Positions 15,416 to 22,459 of a stretch of 50,451 bases of DNA are shown here, piece by piece. The stretch comes from an uncultured Oscillospiraceae bacterium. GTDB taxonomy: Bacteria; Bacillota; Clostridia; Oscillospirales; Oscillospiraceae. Below the pieces are notes generated by a model. That model made no database searches, was not told where the DNA came from, and was given only the letters and a program-made list of their open reading frames with translations. Within the stretch, counting starts at the first letter, position 1. Each line of letters starts with the position of its first letter. The stretch lies in assembly GCA_944385795.1 (NCBI GenBank), contig CALWYP010000048.1, positions 1-50,451 on the forward strand. Reading direction: 5' to 3'. A program made the translations under genes and the position numbers.

Positions 15416-16732
15416 ATGTTGGATGTATTGATCAAAAACTGCAAAAAAGTGGAGCATGACGGCGTCACCGAGTGTTCCATAGGCGTCAAGGATGGAGTTG
15501 TCGCGGCCCTGTACGGCGTCAAGGAGATACTGCCGGACGCCCGCACGGTCATAGACGCCCAGGGGCGGTATGTCCTGCCGGGGGCGGTCGACAGCCATTC
15601 CCACATAGGCCAGCTGCCTGGCAGCGGCCAGCCCAGGCCCCAGACCCAAGAGGAAAATTTTGAGAGCGAGAGCCTGAGCGCCCTTTTTGGCGGCACCACC
15701 ACCGCCATGAACTATATCTTTACCCAGGGCTCAATCTGCCGGGAGCTGGACAGGCATCGCGCCATTGCAAAGGAATACTCCGCGCTGAGCATGTTTTTCC
15801 ACGGCGCGTTGATGAATGAAGCCCATTTGCACGAAATACCGGAGGCGGTGCGGCAGGGCGTCCGGTCTTTCAAAATCTTCCTTCCGTACAAAGGGGAGGA
15901 GGCGCTCAAGCTGGGCGGCCTAAGCAGCCTTAACGACGGGCAGCTTATAAACGCCTTCGAGCTGCTGGCAAGATATTCGGCGCTGCCAATAGTCCATGCG
16001 GAAAATCCCGAGCTCATAGACTATTATATGGAGAAATTCGAGGGGTTCGACAGGCAGGATATGGCGGCCTGGGAAGCGACGAGGCCTGGGATCGTGGAGG
16101 GCGAAGCGGTCAACAAAACCATTTACCTTGCCAAAAAATCCAAGTGCAGCGTTTGCATAGCCCATGTCAGCTCCAAAGAAGCCGTCGAGCTGATCGAAGC
16201 GGAGAAGGGCTCCGTGCTGCTTGAAACCACGCCCCACTACCTGACGCTTACGGCAGAGGCTCAAATCGGCAGCCTCGGCAAGGTCAGCCCTCCCGTGCGG
16301 CACGAGGCGGACCGGGAGAGCCTGTGGGCCTACATCGAAAAAGGCCTTCCCGTGGTCATAGGTTCGGACCACAACGCCTGGCAAAAGCAGCACAAGCAGG
16401 ACATGTGGCAGGGGCTCGCGGGGCTTCCCGGCAACGCCTATATCCTGCCCATTCTGATAAGCGAAGGGGTATACAGGCGCGGCTTGAGCTGGGAGGACGT
16501 CGTAAGGCTGACCAGCTATACCGCGGCGTGCCGGTTCGGGCTCTATCCGGGAAAGGGGACGCTGCAGGTCGGCGCCGACGCGGACCTCGCAATAATCAGC
16601 ACCGGCCTCAGCAGGAAAGTCGCCCCTCAGGAGACGGGCTCGATAGTGGACTATTCGCCTTACGCAGATTACAGTTTCTGGGCGTGGCCGGATACGGTGA
16701 TGTGCGGAGGCAGAATTTGCCGGGCAAATTAA
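15416..16732 (+). CDS. Hydantoinase/dihydropyrimidinase/allantoinase-family cyclic amidohydrolase
   Basis: 438 residues of the amidohydrolase superfamily that opens cyclic ureides (hydantoin, dihydropyrimidine, allantoin) to N-carbamoyl acids. All binuclear-zinc ligands are present: H61 and H63 in DSHSHIG, the carbamylatable K153 in SFKIF, H194 in PIVHAEN, H250 in CIAHVSS and D318 in GSDHNAW. The TTPHYLTL and VSPPVR segments are family hallmarks, and the C-terminal GTLQVGADADLAII follows. SD TAGGAGG precedes ATG. It lies between the M42 gene and the 4Fe-4S gene in tight order. It probably performs the ring-opening step that makes the ureido substrate for the FdrA/YlbE/YlbF enzyme. Which ring is opened cannot be told from sequence. 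Confidence 0.9.
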   Translation: MLDVLIKNCKKVEHDGVTECSIGVKDGVVAALYGVKEILPDARTVIDAQGRYVLPGAVDSHSHIGQLPGSGQPRPQTQEENFESESLSALFGGTTTAMNYIFTQGSICRELDRHRAIAKEYSALSMFFHGALMNEAHLHEIPEAVRQGVRSFKIFLPYKGEEALKLGGLSSLNDGQLINAFELLARYSALPIVHAENPELIDYYMEKFEGFDRQDMAAWEATRPGIVEGEAVNKTIYLAKKSKCSVCIAHVSSKEAVELIEAEKGSVLLETTPHYLTLTAEAQIGSLGKVSPPVRHEADRESLWAYIEKGLPVVIGSDHNAWQKQHKQDMWQGLAGLPGNAYILPILISEGVYRRGLSWEDVVRLTSYTAACRFGLYPGKGTLQVGADADLAIISTGLSRKVAPQETGSIVDYSPYADYSFWAWPDTVMCGGRICRAN

Positions 16733-16760
16733 AACAAAAACTGCGCTTTGGAGGTAAATA

Positions 16761-17483
16761 ATGATAGTTAACGACAGCTTGTGCGTCGGGTGCGGCGCCT
16801 GCGCCCCGTATTGCCCCATGGGCTGCATGCGCCTCAGCGGCGGGAAGATGACGATAGACCAGGACGAATGTGTGGAGTGCGAAATTTGCAGGACGATAGA
16901 CGTCTGCCCGGTAAACGCCCTGGAAATGCCGGAGCTGGGCTGGCCAAGGAGCCTGAGGAACCAGTTCTCCAACCCAACGGTGCCGCACCCGAAGACAAAC
17001 GTGCCGGGACGAGGCACCGAGGAGATGAAAACGAACGACGTCACCGGACGCTTCAGGCGCGGCCGCGTCGGCATGGCGGCCGAGCTCGGCCGGCCCGGCA
17101 CCGGGACGTTCTTTACGGACGTTGAAAAGGTAGCCATGGCCGTCGCCCCACATATCCTGGGCTTTGAAGAGCTGAACCCCGTGACGGCGCTGATGGCGGA
17201 CAAGAAGACCGGCAAGTTAAGGGACGACGTGCTCGGGGTCAAGTCGCTGTCGGCCATAGTTGAGTTCGAGGTCCTGCCGGAAAAACTTCCCGCCGTTTTG
17301 TCGGCCCTTGACGCTGTGAAAGGGCAAATTGACACGGTTTTCAGCCTGGACCTGGCCTGCCGGCTGGAAAAGGACGGTTCAAATCCCGCCGCGGACTTTG
17401 TGCGCGGCCTGGGATACTGGATCTCCCCGAACGGGAAAACCTGCGTGGGCCTTGGCAGGCCGCTGTTTAAGGAGGAAGAGTAA
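16761..17483 (+). CDS. Two-cluster 4Fe-4S protein with unrecognised C-terminal domain
   Basis: 240 residues. Residues 1-50 form a bacterial-type ferredoxin domain: C8-x2-C11-x2-C14-x3-C18-P, then C37-x2-C40-x2-C43-x5-C49-P; the second motif has five residues rather than the usual three before the last cysteine, and C22 is extra. Residues 75-240 are a separate domain that I do not recognise, with the segments NVPGRGTEEMKTNDVTGRF, RVGMAAELGRPGTGTFFTDV and VRGLGYWISPNGKTCVG. No membrane segment. It follows the hydantoinase by 28 bases and its stop overlaps the next start (TAATG), so it is probably a partner of the Cys/His-rich protein downstream. It may pass electrons to a reductive or radical step, but this is only inference. 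Confidence 0.75.
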   Translation: MIVNDSLCVGCGACAPYCPMGCMRLSGGKMTIDQDECVECEICRTIDVCPVNALEMPELGWPRSLRNQFSNPTVPHPKTNVPGRGTEEMKTNDVTGRFRRGRVGMAAELGRPGTGTFFTDVEKVAMAVAPHILGFEELNPVTALMADKKTGKLRDDVLGVKSLSAIVEFEVLPEKLPAVLSALDAVKGQIDTVFSLDLACRLEKDGSNPAADFVRGLGYWISPNGKTCVGLGRPLFKEEE

Positions 17484-18112
17484 TGTCGCATACGCTGCAC
17501 CGCAGAGGCACCGCTGAAAACCTCAAAAACGATTACGTCGTATTTGCCATCGCCGCGCAATCCGTAAACGCCGCAGGGTCTATACCCAAATTTGCGCGTT
17601 TTTTTGAAATGGCGCGCAAGTATTATCCCGAGCATATATCATCCCTGGGGGATATGAAGACAGGGAACGTGTTCCATGTGGGGCTCGAGGCGATAGAAAA
17701 AGGGTTTCGGGAAAACAGCATCGTACACGCTGTGTTTACAGACCCGGAACAAGTGGCGTCGTTCCTGTCCGAGCTGAAGGATGAGGACCTGGGGCTGTCC
17801 ATTGTGGTCTCGGGCCTGATGGAGCAGACCGCGGAATGTTGCGGGAAAAGCGGGATTATGCCTCACACCCAGGAGCACTCCATGGGGATTTGGGGCAAGA
17901 CCTCCAGGCTTCCGGAAGAAAATGTGCTTGAACTGAGCACAATGTGTGGCCACGGCATGATTTCGTTCGGAATAATAAAAAAGCAGGTCGAGCTGGTGAA
18001 GTCGGGAAAGGCAAGCCCTGAAAAAGCCGCCGCCGCCCTTGCCAGGCTCTGCCATTGCGGGGTGTTCAATCCGCAAAGGGCCGTTGAGATAATCCGGCTC
18101 ATGGCGGAATGA
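17483..18112 (+). CDS. Unrecognised Cys/His-rich cytosolic protein of the ureide cluster
   Basis: 209 residues, no signal or membrane segment, and no family I can name. The first half is alpha/beta-looking (NDYVVFAIAAQSVNAAGSIP, AVFTDPEQVASFLSELK). The second half concentrates candidate metal or cluster ligands: C119-C120, H128, H132, C155 with H157 in STMCGHGMIS, and C190-H191-C192. It starts on the last base of the preceding ferredoxin-like gene's stop (TAATG overlap), so equal, coupled expression is likely; the two may be subunits of one enzyme. Its place between hydantoinase and transcarbamylase genes points to a step in ureide breakdown. It is the least explained protein of the cluster. 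Confidence 0.7.
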   Translation: MSHTLHRRGTAENLKNDYVVFAIAAQSVNAAGSIPKFARFFEMARKYYPEHISSLGDMKTGNVFHVGLEAIEKGFRENSIVHAVFTDPEQVASFLSELKDEDLGLSIVVSGLMEQTAECCGKSGIMPHTQEHSMGIWGKTSRLPEENVLELSTMCGHGMISFGIIKKQVELVKSGKASPEKAAAALARLCHCGVFNPQRAVEIIRLMAE

Positions 18113-18149
18113 CGTAGGACGTGGGCGCCCCGGCTTCGGTGGATGATCC

Positions 18150-19064
18150 ATGAGAATAGTTGAAGCTGTTTCAATAGGTCCTGAGAGCCGGAAAAGCCTG
18201 CCCGCTGAAGGCCGCCTCTGCGGAAGCGTTGTCGGGGCATACAGCAGAGGGCTATATTACCAGCTTGGGAGCGGGACATATATGATACATGACCGGCGGG
18301 ATGGGCGGGTCCCCTTTGGGATTGAGCTGGACGGGTTCGCCCTGGCCGTGCCCCCCTGCCGGTGCCGGGAAGGCGACCCCGTCATGGTATCCCCGTGGCG
18401 GGTACAGCTGGGGCGAAACCCCCTCGCCATTATCGTGCGGGACGAAGGGTGCGCGCCTTCAAGCGGCAAAATGCTGTCGGGACCGGATGAAATGATGGAG
18501 CGGGCGCGCGAAATGCAGGGCTTTCTCAACGCCGGCCGCGGCGGCTGGTTAAACGCTTTGCGCCGCGAGGAGCGGGGCCCCGGAAAAGGCGGTTCGGGCC
18601 TTCTACGCCGGATAGAGAGGGAGAAGGCCCGGCTCCTCGGCGGCCTGGCCTCCGGCAGGGCGGAAGAGGTGCGGCTTGCTCTCAGGGGGCTGATTGGCCT
18701 TGGGATAGGGCTAACGCCTTCTATGGACGACTGGCTGGTCGGGTTTGTGTACGCTCTGAGGAGGGCCCCGTCAAGCGGGCGGGAAGCCGAACTGCTGAGC
18801 GGCTCCATATTGCGCGCCTGCCTGGAAGGCCGCACCAACCTAATAAGCAGCGCGTATCTCCAGGGCGCAGCCGGAGGAGGGTATTTTGAGCGGCTGGATC
18901 TATGCCTTAATGAAGGCGGCCGGCATAGCATGGAGTCCCTGTCAAGGATAGGCAGCAGCTCCGGCATGGACATGCTGGAAGGGATGTGCGCGGCGTTGAA
19001 ATATGCGATTAACGCTTCGCTTGGGAAAAACGCGATATTGGACGATTGGGAACAAAGCATATGA
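18150..19064 (+). CDS. ylbF: YlbF/AllH-like DUF2877 transcarbamylase subunit
   Basis: 304 residues. The DUF2877 marks are GLGIGLTPSMDDWLVGFVYA (usually GLGPGLTPSGDDFL.G) and IGSSSGMDMLEGM near the C-terminus. In E. coli the homologue is the third component of oxamate carbamoyltransferase with FdrA and YlbE. Here it is separated from those two by the peptidase, hydantoinase and Fe-S genes, but it stays on the same transcript and its stop overlaps the carbamate kinase start (ATGA). The start at ATG 18150 has only a weak SD (GGTGGATGATCC), so initiation may be low. Short basic low-complexity stretches (RREERGPGKGGSG) mid-protein are not typical. The family call is good; the role follows from the operon. 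Confidence 0.82.
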   Translation: MRIVEAVSIGPESRKSLPAEGRLCGSVVGAYSRGLYYQLGSGTYMIHDRRDGRVPFGIELDGFALAVPPCRCREGDPVMVSPWRVQLGRNPLAIIVRDEGCAPSSGKMLSGPDEMMERAREMQGFLNAGRGGWLNALRREERGPGKGGSGLLRRIEREKARLLGGLASGRAEEVRLALRGLIGLGIGLTPSMDDWLVGFVYALRRAPSSGREAELLSGSILRACLEGRTNLISSAYLQGAAGGGYFERLDLCLNEGGRHSMESLSRIGSSSGMDMLEGMCAALKYAINASLGKNAILDDWEQSI

Positions 19065-20005
19065 GTGGAAAGAAGATTGTAATTGCCTTAGGCGGCAACG
19101 CGCTGCAGCCGGCCGGAGAAGAGCTTAGCGCAGAAACCCAGCTGCGGGCGCTTGAAAAGACTTGCCGCAGCCTGTCAGAGATATGCGCTTTGGGCTATAG
19201 AATAGTTATCGTACACGGGAACGGGCCGCAGATCGGCAGAATAGTCCAGGTCGAAGAGGAAGCTGAGCCGTGGACCTCCCCGATGCCTTTCGACGTATGC
19301 GGAGCAATGAGCCAGGGATATATAGGTTATCAGCTCCAGCAAATGCTTGATAACGAAAACCTCCTGCGCGGGATCGACGTCCCGGTGTCAACAGTAATCA
19401 CGCAGGTGGTGGTGGACAGGGACGATCCAGCCTTTCTGCATCCGACCAAGCCGATAGGGGCGTTTTATTCGCCTTGCGCGGCGCGCCGGCTGGCCGCGGA
19501 AAAGGGCTACGAGATGGCGGAAGACTCGGGAAGGGGATGGAGGAGGGTAGTCCCTTCCCCGCGCCCCATAAAAATAGTGGAGTTGGACTCGATACGGGAA
19601 TTGAGCGAAAAGGGCGTTGTTATCGCCTGCGGAGGCGGCGGGGTCCCAATTATTGAAGGCTCTGCACACGGCTACCGCGGTATTCCGGCGGTGATTGATA
19701 AGGACCACGCCGCGAGGCTGTTGGCGGACGAGCTGGACGCCGATATTCTGCTGATCCTGACGGGAGTAGAGCAGGTGTGCCTGGATTACAACACGGAAAA
19801 GCAAAAGGCGCTGTCCAGGCTCGACCCGGCGCAGGCGGAAAAGTACATAGAGGAGGGGCAATTCGCGCCGGGGAGCATGCTTCCCAAGGTGCGCTCCGCC
19901 GTGGATTTTGTCCGCAATAAACCCGGAAGGAAGGCCGTGATCACTTCGCTTGACCGGGCCCTGGACGCGCTGAACGGAACTGCCGGAACAGTCTTTGAAG
20001 GCTAG
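19061..20005 (+). CDS. arcC: Carbamate kinase
   Basis: 314 residues, the regular length. It shows the amino-acid-kinase fold marks IVIALGGNAL at the start, VIVHGNGPQIG, PVSTVITQVVVD, ACGGGGVPI, VIDKDHAARLLADEL and a C-terminal AVDFVRNKPGRKAVIT. The enzyme converts carbamoyl phosphate plus ADP to ATP, CO2 and ammonia. ATG 19061 overlaps the ylbF-like stop by ATGA; the frame's earlier TTG 19046 is not favoured. As last gene of the cluster it provides the energy payoff for the FdrA/YlbE/YlbF transcarbamylase, as AllK does in E. coli allantoin fermentation. No arginine deiminase genes are nearby, so a role in arginine breakdown is unlikely. Confidence 0.93.
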   Translation: MSGKKIVIALGGNALQPAGEELSAETQLRALEKTCRSLSEICALGYRIVIVHGNGPQIGRIVQVEEEAEPWTSPMPFDVCGAMSQGYIGYQLQQMLDNENLLRGIDVPVSTVITQVVVDRDDPAFLHPTKPIGAFYSPCAARRLAAEKGYEMAEDSGRGWRRVVPSPRPIKIVELDSIRELSEKGVVIACGGGGVPIIEGSAHGYRGIPAVIDKDHAARLLADELDADILLILTGVEQVCLDYNTEKQKALSRLDPAQAEKYIEEGQFAPGSMLPKVRSAVDFVRNKPGRKAVITSLDRALDALNGTAGTVFEG

Positions 20006-20119
20006 CAAGCCCTGTCCCCGCGGCCCCGCGAGGCGGACGGAGCCTTCCTTGCTTCCGGCATGGCCCTGATTTCAGGCAGCGGAAACTGAACATGCGTGTA
20101 TTTCGCTCCTTCATGACAA

Positions 20120-20157
20120 TACCCCCTGGCGCAGCCTGTTTCCTGCGCCAGGGGGTA
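20120..20157. terminator. Perfect 15-base-pair hairpin between convergent genes
   Basis: Arms 20120-20134 (TACCCCCTGGCGCAG) and 20143-20157 match perfectly around an 8-base loop. It lies between the carbamate kinase and trpB stops, the place for a shared terminator, but neither side has a proper T run. The other bases between 20006 and 20210 show nothing coding. Confidence 0.5.
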
Positions 20158-20210
20158 CTTTGCCTGTTGTCCTGTTTTACCTGGGCCGCTCATATCCGGC
20201 GGGCTTGTTT

Positions 20211-21584
20211 TCAGCCTATTTTGGGCAATTTTGCGAAGCTGGCCTGGAGCTCCTCGTCCGTGGGGATGTAGTCGTCCATGACGCCGTCGTTGAACTTCTG
20301 ATAGGCGTAGAGGTCGAAGTAGCCCGTGCCGGTGAGGCCGAAGAGGATGGTCTTCTCCTCGCCCGTCTCCTTGCACTTTATGGCCTCGTCGATGGCGACG
20401 CGGATCGCGTGGCTGCTTTCGGGGGCGGGGAGTATGCCCTCGACGCGGGCGAAGTACTCGGCGGCCTCGAAGACCTTCGTCTGCTCGACGCTGCGCGCCT
20501 CCATGAGCCCTTCGTGGTAAAGCTCGCTGAGCACCGGGCTCATGCCGTGGTAGCGGAGCCCGCCGGCGTGGTTGGCCGAGGGGATGAAGCCGCTGCCCAG
20601 GGTGTACATCTTGGCGAGGGGGCAGACCTTGCCGGTGTCGCAGAAGTCGTAGGCGAAGACGCCGCGGGTGAGGCTCGGGCAGCTCGCGGGCTCGACGGCG
20701 ATAAACTCATAGTCGCGCTCGCCGCGCAGCTTTTCGCCCATGAAGGGGCTTATGAGCCCGCCGAGGTTCGAGCCGCCGCCGGCGCAGCCTATTATCATGT
20801 CGGGCACGACGCCGTATTTGTCGAGGGCGGTCTTGCACTCCAGGCCGATGACGCTCTGGTGCAGCAGGACCTGGTTGAGCACGCTGCCGAGGACGTAGCG
20901 GTAGCCCTCGTGGGAGGTCGCGTCCTCGACGGCCTCGCTTATGGCGCAGCCCAGGGAGCCCGTGGTCTCCGGGTCCTCGGCGAGTATCCTGCGGCCCGCC
21001 TCTGTGGTCATGCTCGGGCTGGGCGTGACGGAGGCGCCGTAGGTGCGCATGACCTCGCGCCGGAAGGGCTTCTGCTCATAGGAGCACTTGACCATATAGA
21101 CCTTGCAGTCCAGGCCCAGATAGCCGCAGGCCATGGCGAGGGCCGTGCCCCACTGGCCGGCGCCCGTCTCGGTAGTGACGCCCTTGAGGCCCTGGTTCTT
21201 GGCGTAATAGGCCTGGGCGATCGCGCTGTTGAGCTTGTGGGAGCCCGAGGTGTTGTTGCCCTCGAACTTGTAGTATATCTTCGCCGGGGTGTCCAGCTTC
21301 TCCTCGAGGCAGTAGGCCCTTACCAGCGGGCTGGGGCGGTACATCTTGTAGAAATCGCGTATCTCCTGCGGTATGGGGATATAGCGGTCGGTGTCGTTGA
21401 GCTCCTGGGCCACCAGCTCGCCGCAGAAGACGGCGCCGAGCTCTTCGGCGGTGCAGGGCTTCCCCGTCGCCGGGTTGAGCAGCGGCGCGGGCTTCACCGG
21501 CATATCGGCGCGGACGTTGTACCACGCCTGAGGCATCTCGCTTTCTTCAAGATAGATTTTGTAGGGGATCTTGTTCTCGGTCAT
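20211..21584 (-). CDS. trpB: Tryptophan synthase beta-like protein, TrpB2 type
   Basis: 457 residues, longer than canonical TrpB and matching the TrpB2 class, with the extra N-terminal region (PQAWYNVRADMP.KPAPLLNPATG). PLP lysine K117 lies in NNTSGSHKLNSA; other marks are TETGAGQWGTALAMA, GCAGGGSNLGG and a C-terminal GLTGTGYFD. TrpB enzymes join indole and serine to make tryptophan; TrpB2 forms often act alone, for indole salvage. No trpA or other trp gene is beside it, which fits salvage. A tryptophan-specific T-box leader precedes it, so expression rises when tRNA-Trp is uncharged. GGAGG stands properly before ATG 21584. Confidence 0.92.
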   Translation of the reverse strand: MTENKIPYKIYLEESEMPQAWYNVRADMPVKPAPLLNPATGKPCTAEELGAVFCGELVAQELNDTDRYIPIPQEIRDFYKMYRPSPLVRAYCLEEKLDTPAKIYYKFEGNNTSGSHKLNSAIAQAYYAKNQGLKGVTTETGAGQWGTALAMACGYLGLDCKVYMVKCSYEQKPFRREVMRTYGASVTPSPSMTTEAGRRILAEDPETTGSLGCAISEAVEDATSHEGYRYVLGSVLNQVLLHQSVIGLECKTALDKYGVVPDMIIGCAGGGSNLGGLISPFMGEKLRGERDYEFIAVEPASCPSLTRGVFAYDFCDTGKVCPLAKMYTLGSGFIPSANHAGGLRYHGMSPVLSELYHEGLMEARSVEQTKVFEAAEYFARVEGILPAPESSHAIRVAIDEAIKCKETGEEKTILFGLTGTGYFDLYAYQKFNDGVMDDYIPTDEELQASFAKLPKIG

Positions 21585-21639
21585 GATGACAACCTCCGTT
21601 TAAATATTTGAACCCTTTCCGGGGATCCAGCGCTTTTTG

Positions 21640-21860
21640 GCAACAAAAAAGCCCCAAAGACCACTCGGTCTTTGGGACAGGAAATATCCTGCGGTGCCAC
21701 CCAAATTGGCTCTCGCCCACTCATGGCGCGCCGTCACGCGCCGGGCGCTTTAACGGGCGCCTCCCGGGAGTTAGCTTCGCTCCCCTCACGAGTCCATTCC
21801 CCGGTCCGTCCGCCGCGACGCTCGCACCAAACGCGCCGCTCTCTGAGGTTTCTCGCCCCG
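21640..21860 (-). promoter_or_regulatory. T-box riboswitch leader, specifier UGG (tryptophan)
   Basis: Reading the minus strand downward from 21860: the stem I AGAGAGC element is at 21844-21838, followed by GTTTGGTGCGAGC of the apical region; the specifier region GGAATGGACTC contains TGG at 21796-21794; the T-box core TTTGGGTGGCACCGC lies at 21706-21691; and a terminator with arms at 21677-21668 and 21662-21652 ends in TTTTTT at 21650-21645. This is the full order of a transcriptional T-box. The Trp specifier matches the downstream TrpB2. Uncharged tRNA-Trp should stabilise the antiterminator. Confidence 0.92.
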
Positions 21861-21895
21861 GGTACTCTTCTCGTTCATCGGTTTAACGTGGCTCA

Positions 21896-21925
21896 AGCAT
21901 AACACCGTCGGGCGGAGTTTGTAAA
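21896..21925 (-). promoter_or_regulatory. Promoter of the T-box-trpB transcript
   Basis: On the minus strand TTTACA (21925-21920) and TATGCT (21901-21896) are 18 bases apart, about 50 bases ahead of the stem I AGAGAGC element. Spacing and position fit a vegetative promoter for the leader. Confidence 0.6.
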
Positions 21926-22166
21926 GACCGCAATTTGCACAAACCGGGAGCTTGCGCTTTGGCGGTTTCGCCGGAATGGGCCGGCGGCAGGCCGGGCGGG
22001 GAAGGGCCGTTCCCCCTTCGCGCGCGTATAATTGTTCCAAATGCCCGCCCTATACGCGGAAAAGGGCGGGCGGCCTTGGGTGCTCAAACAAACTTTTTGG
22101 CCATATTGTTCAATTTAGCAGAAGTTACTTGTGCGCAACAGCCAAAACTTTAGGTATTTAAAACAG
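21926..22166. other. Intergenic region between trpB leader and liv operon
   Basis: No gene is supported here. GCCCGCCC (22043-22050) and GGGCGGGC (22064-22071) form an 8-base-pair hairpin; a TATAAT at 22027-22032 lacks a matching -35. The remainder is featureless to the eye. Confidence 0.4.
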
Positions 22167-22195
22167 TTGACAGTCACAGGCTAAAGCGCTATAAT
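22167..22195 (+). promoter_or_regulatory. Consensus sigma-70-type promoter of the liv operon
   Basis: TTGACA (22167-22172), a 17-base spacer and TATAAT (22190-22195): both hexamers match consensus exactly. The predicted transcript start near 22203 gives a leader of roughly 255 bases before the binding-protein gene. Confidence 0.88.
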
Positions 22196-22202
22196 GCAGC
22201 TA

Positions 22203-22459
22203 CAGTGCAAAGGCGTACTGCAACACAGGTTCGAGAGAACGGATTGAGAAGCATACCGCGCCCTTGCGCCTTTTTCTTAAAATGTTACTTCCATTTTATT
22301 CCACGGGTGGACTGCGCCCAGCGGCAGGATTGGCAATAACCGGCCGGGAGGCCGTTATTGATCCCGGAATGGGAGCCGGGATTCGGCGCGTGTGGGAAAC
22401 GCGCCGCGAGAAAAGTTTCCTTGGATATGGGAACGAATTGGACAAAAGGAGGAACAAGA
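22203..22459 (+). promoter_or_regulatory. Long structured 5' leader of the liv operon with three stacked hairpins
   Basis: Three perfect or near-perfect hairpins follow each other: CAATAA-CGGCC (22334-22345, one extra C) with GGCCGTTATTG (22350-22360) around GGGA; ATCCCGG (22361-22367) with CCGGGAT (22376-22382); CGGCGCGT (22384-22391) with ACGCGCCG (22399-22406). A C-rich-to-T5 sequence at 22258-22276 could terminate early. The binding-protein SD (AAAGGAGGAAC) lies 45 bases after the third hairpin. I match it to no riboswitch class that I know; a ligand- or protein-controlled attenuator is possible. Confidence 0.55.

Noticed and set aside
17375-17395. tRNA T-arm-like GGTTCAAATCC
   Set aside because: It is inside the coding sequence of the 4Fe-4S protein and there is no acceptor or anticodon stem around it.
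6760-20005. Standard allantoin degradation cluster
   Set aside because: FdrA, YlbE, YlbF, carbamate kinase and a hydantoinase fit in part, but no allantoate amidohydrolase (M20), no ureidoglycine genes and no AllD are present; an allantoin route using the M42 and MDR genes instead is not excluded, merely not shown.
6760-20005. Known gut anaerobic urate (uric acid) cluster
   Set aside because: YgfK, SsnA, YgeX, YgeW and molybdenum hydroxylase genes are all absent; only the general logic (hydantoinase, peptidase, transcarbamylase, carbamate kinase) is shared.
20160-21611. 483-codon plus-strand frame opposite trpB
   Set aside because: Shadow of TrpB2, which has its PLP lysine, a SD and a T-box leader.
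22203-22459. Guanidine (ykkC) or other known riboswitch in the liv leader
   Set aside because: The conserved sequence blocks of these classes were not seen; only strong generic hairpins are present.
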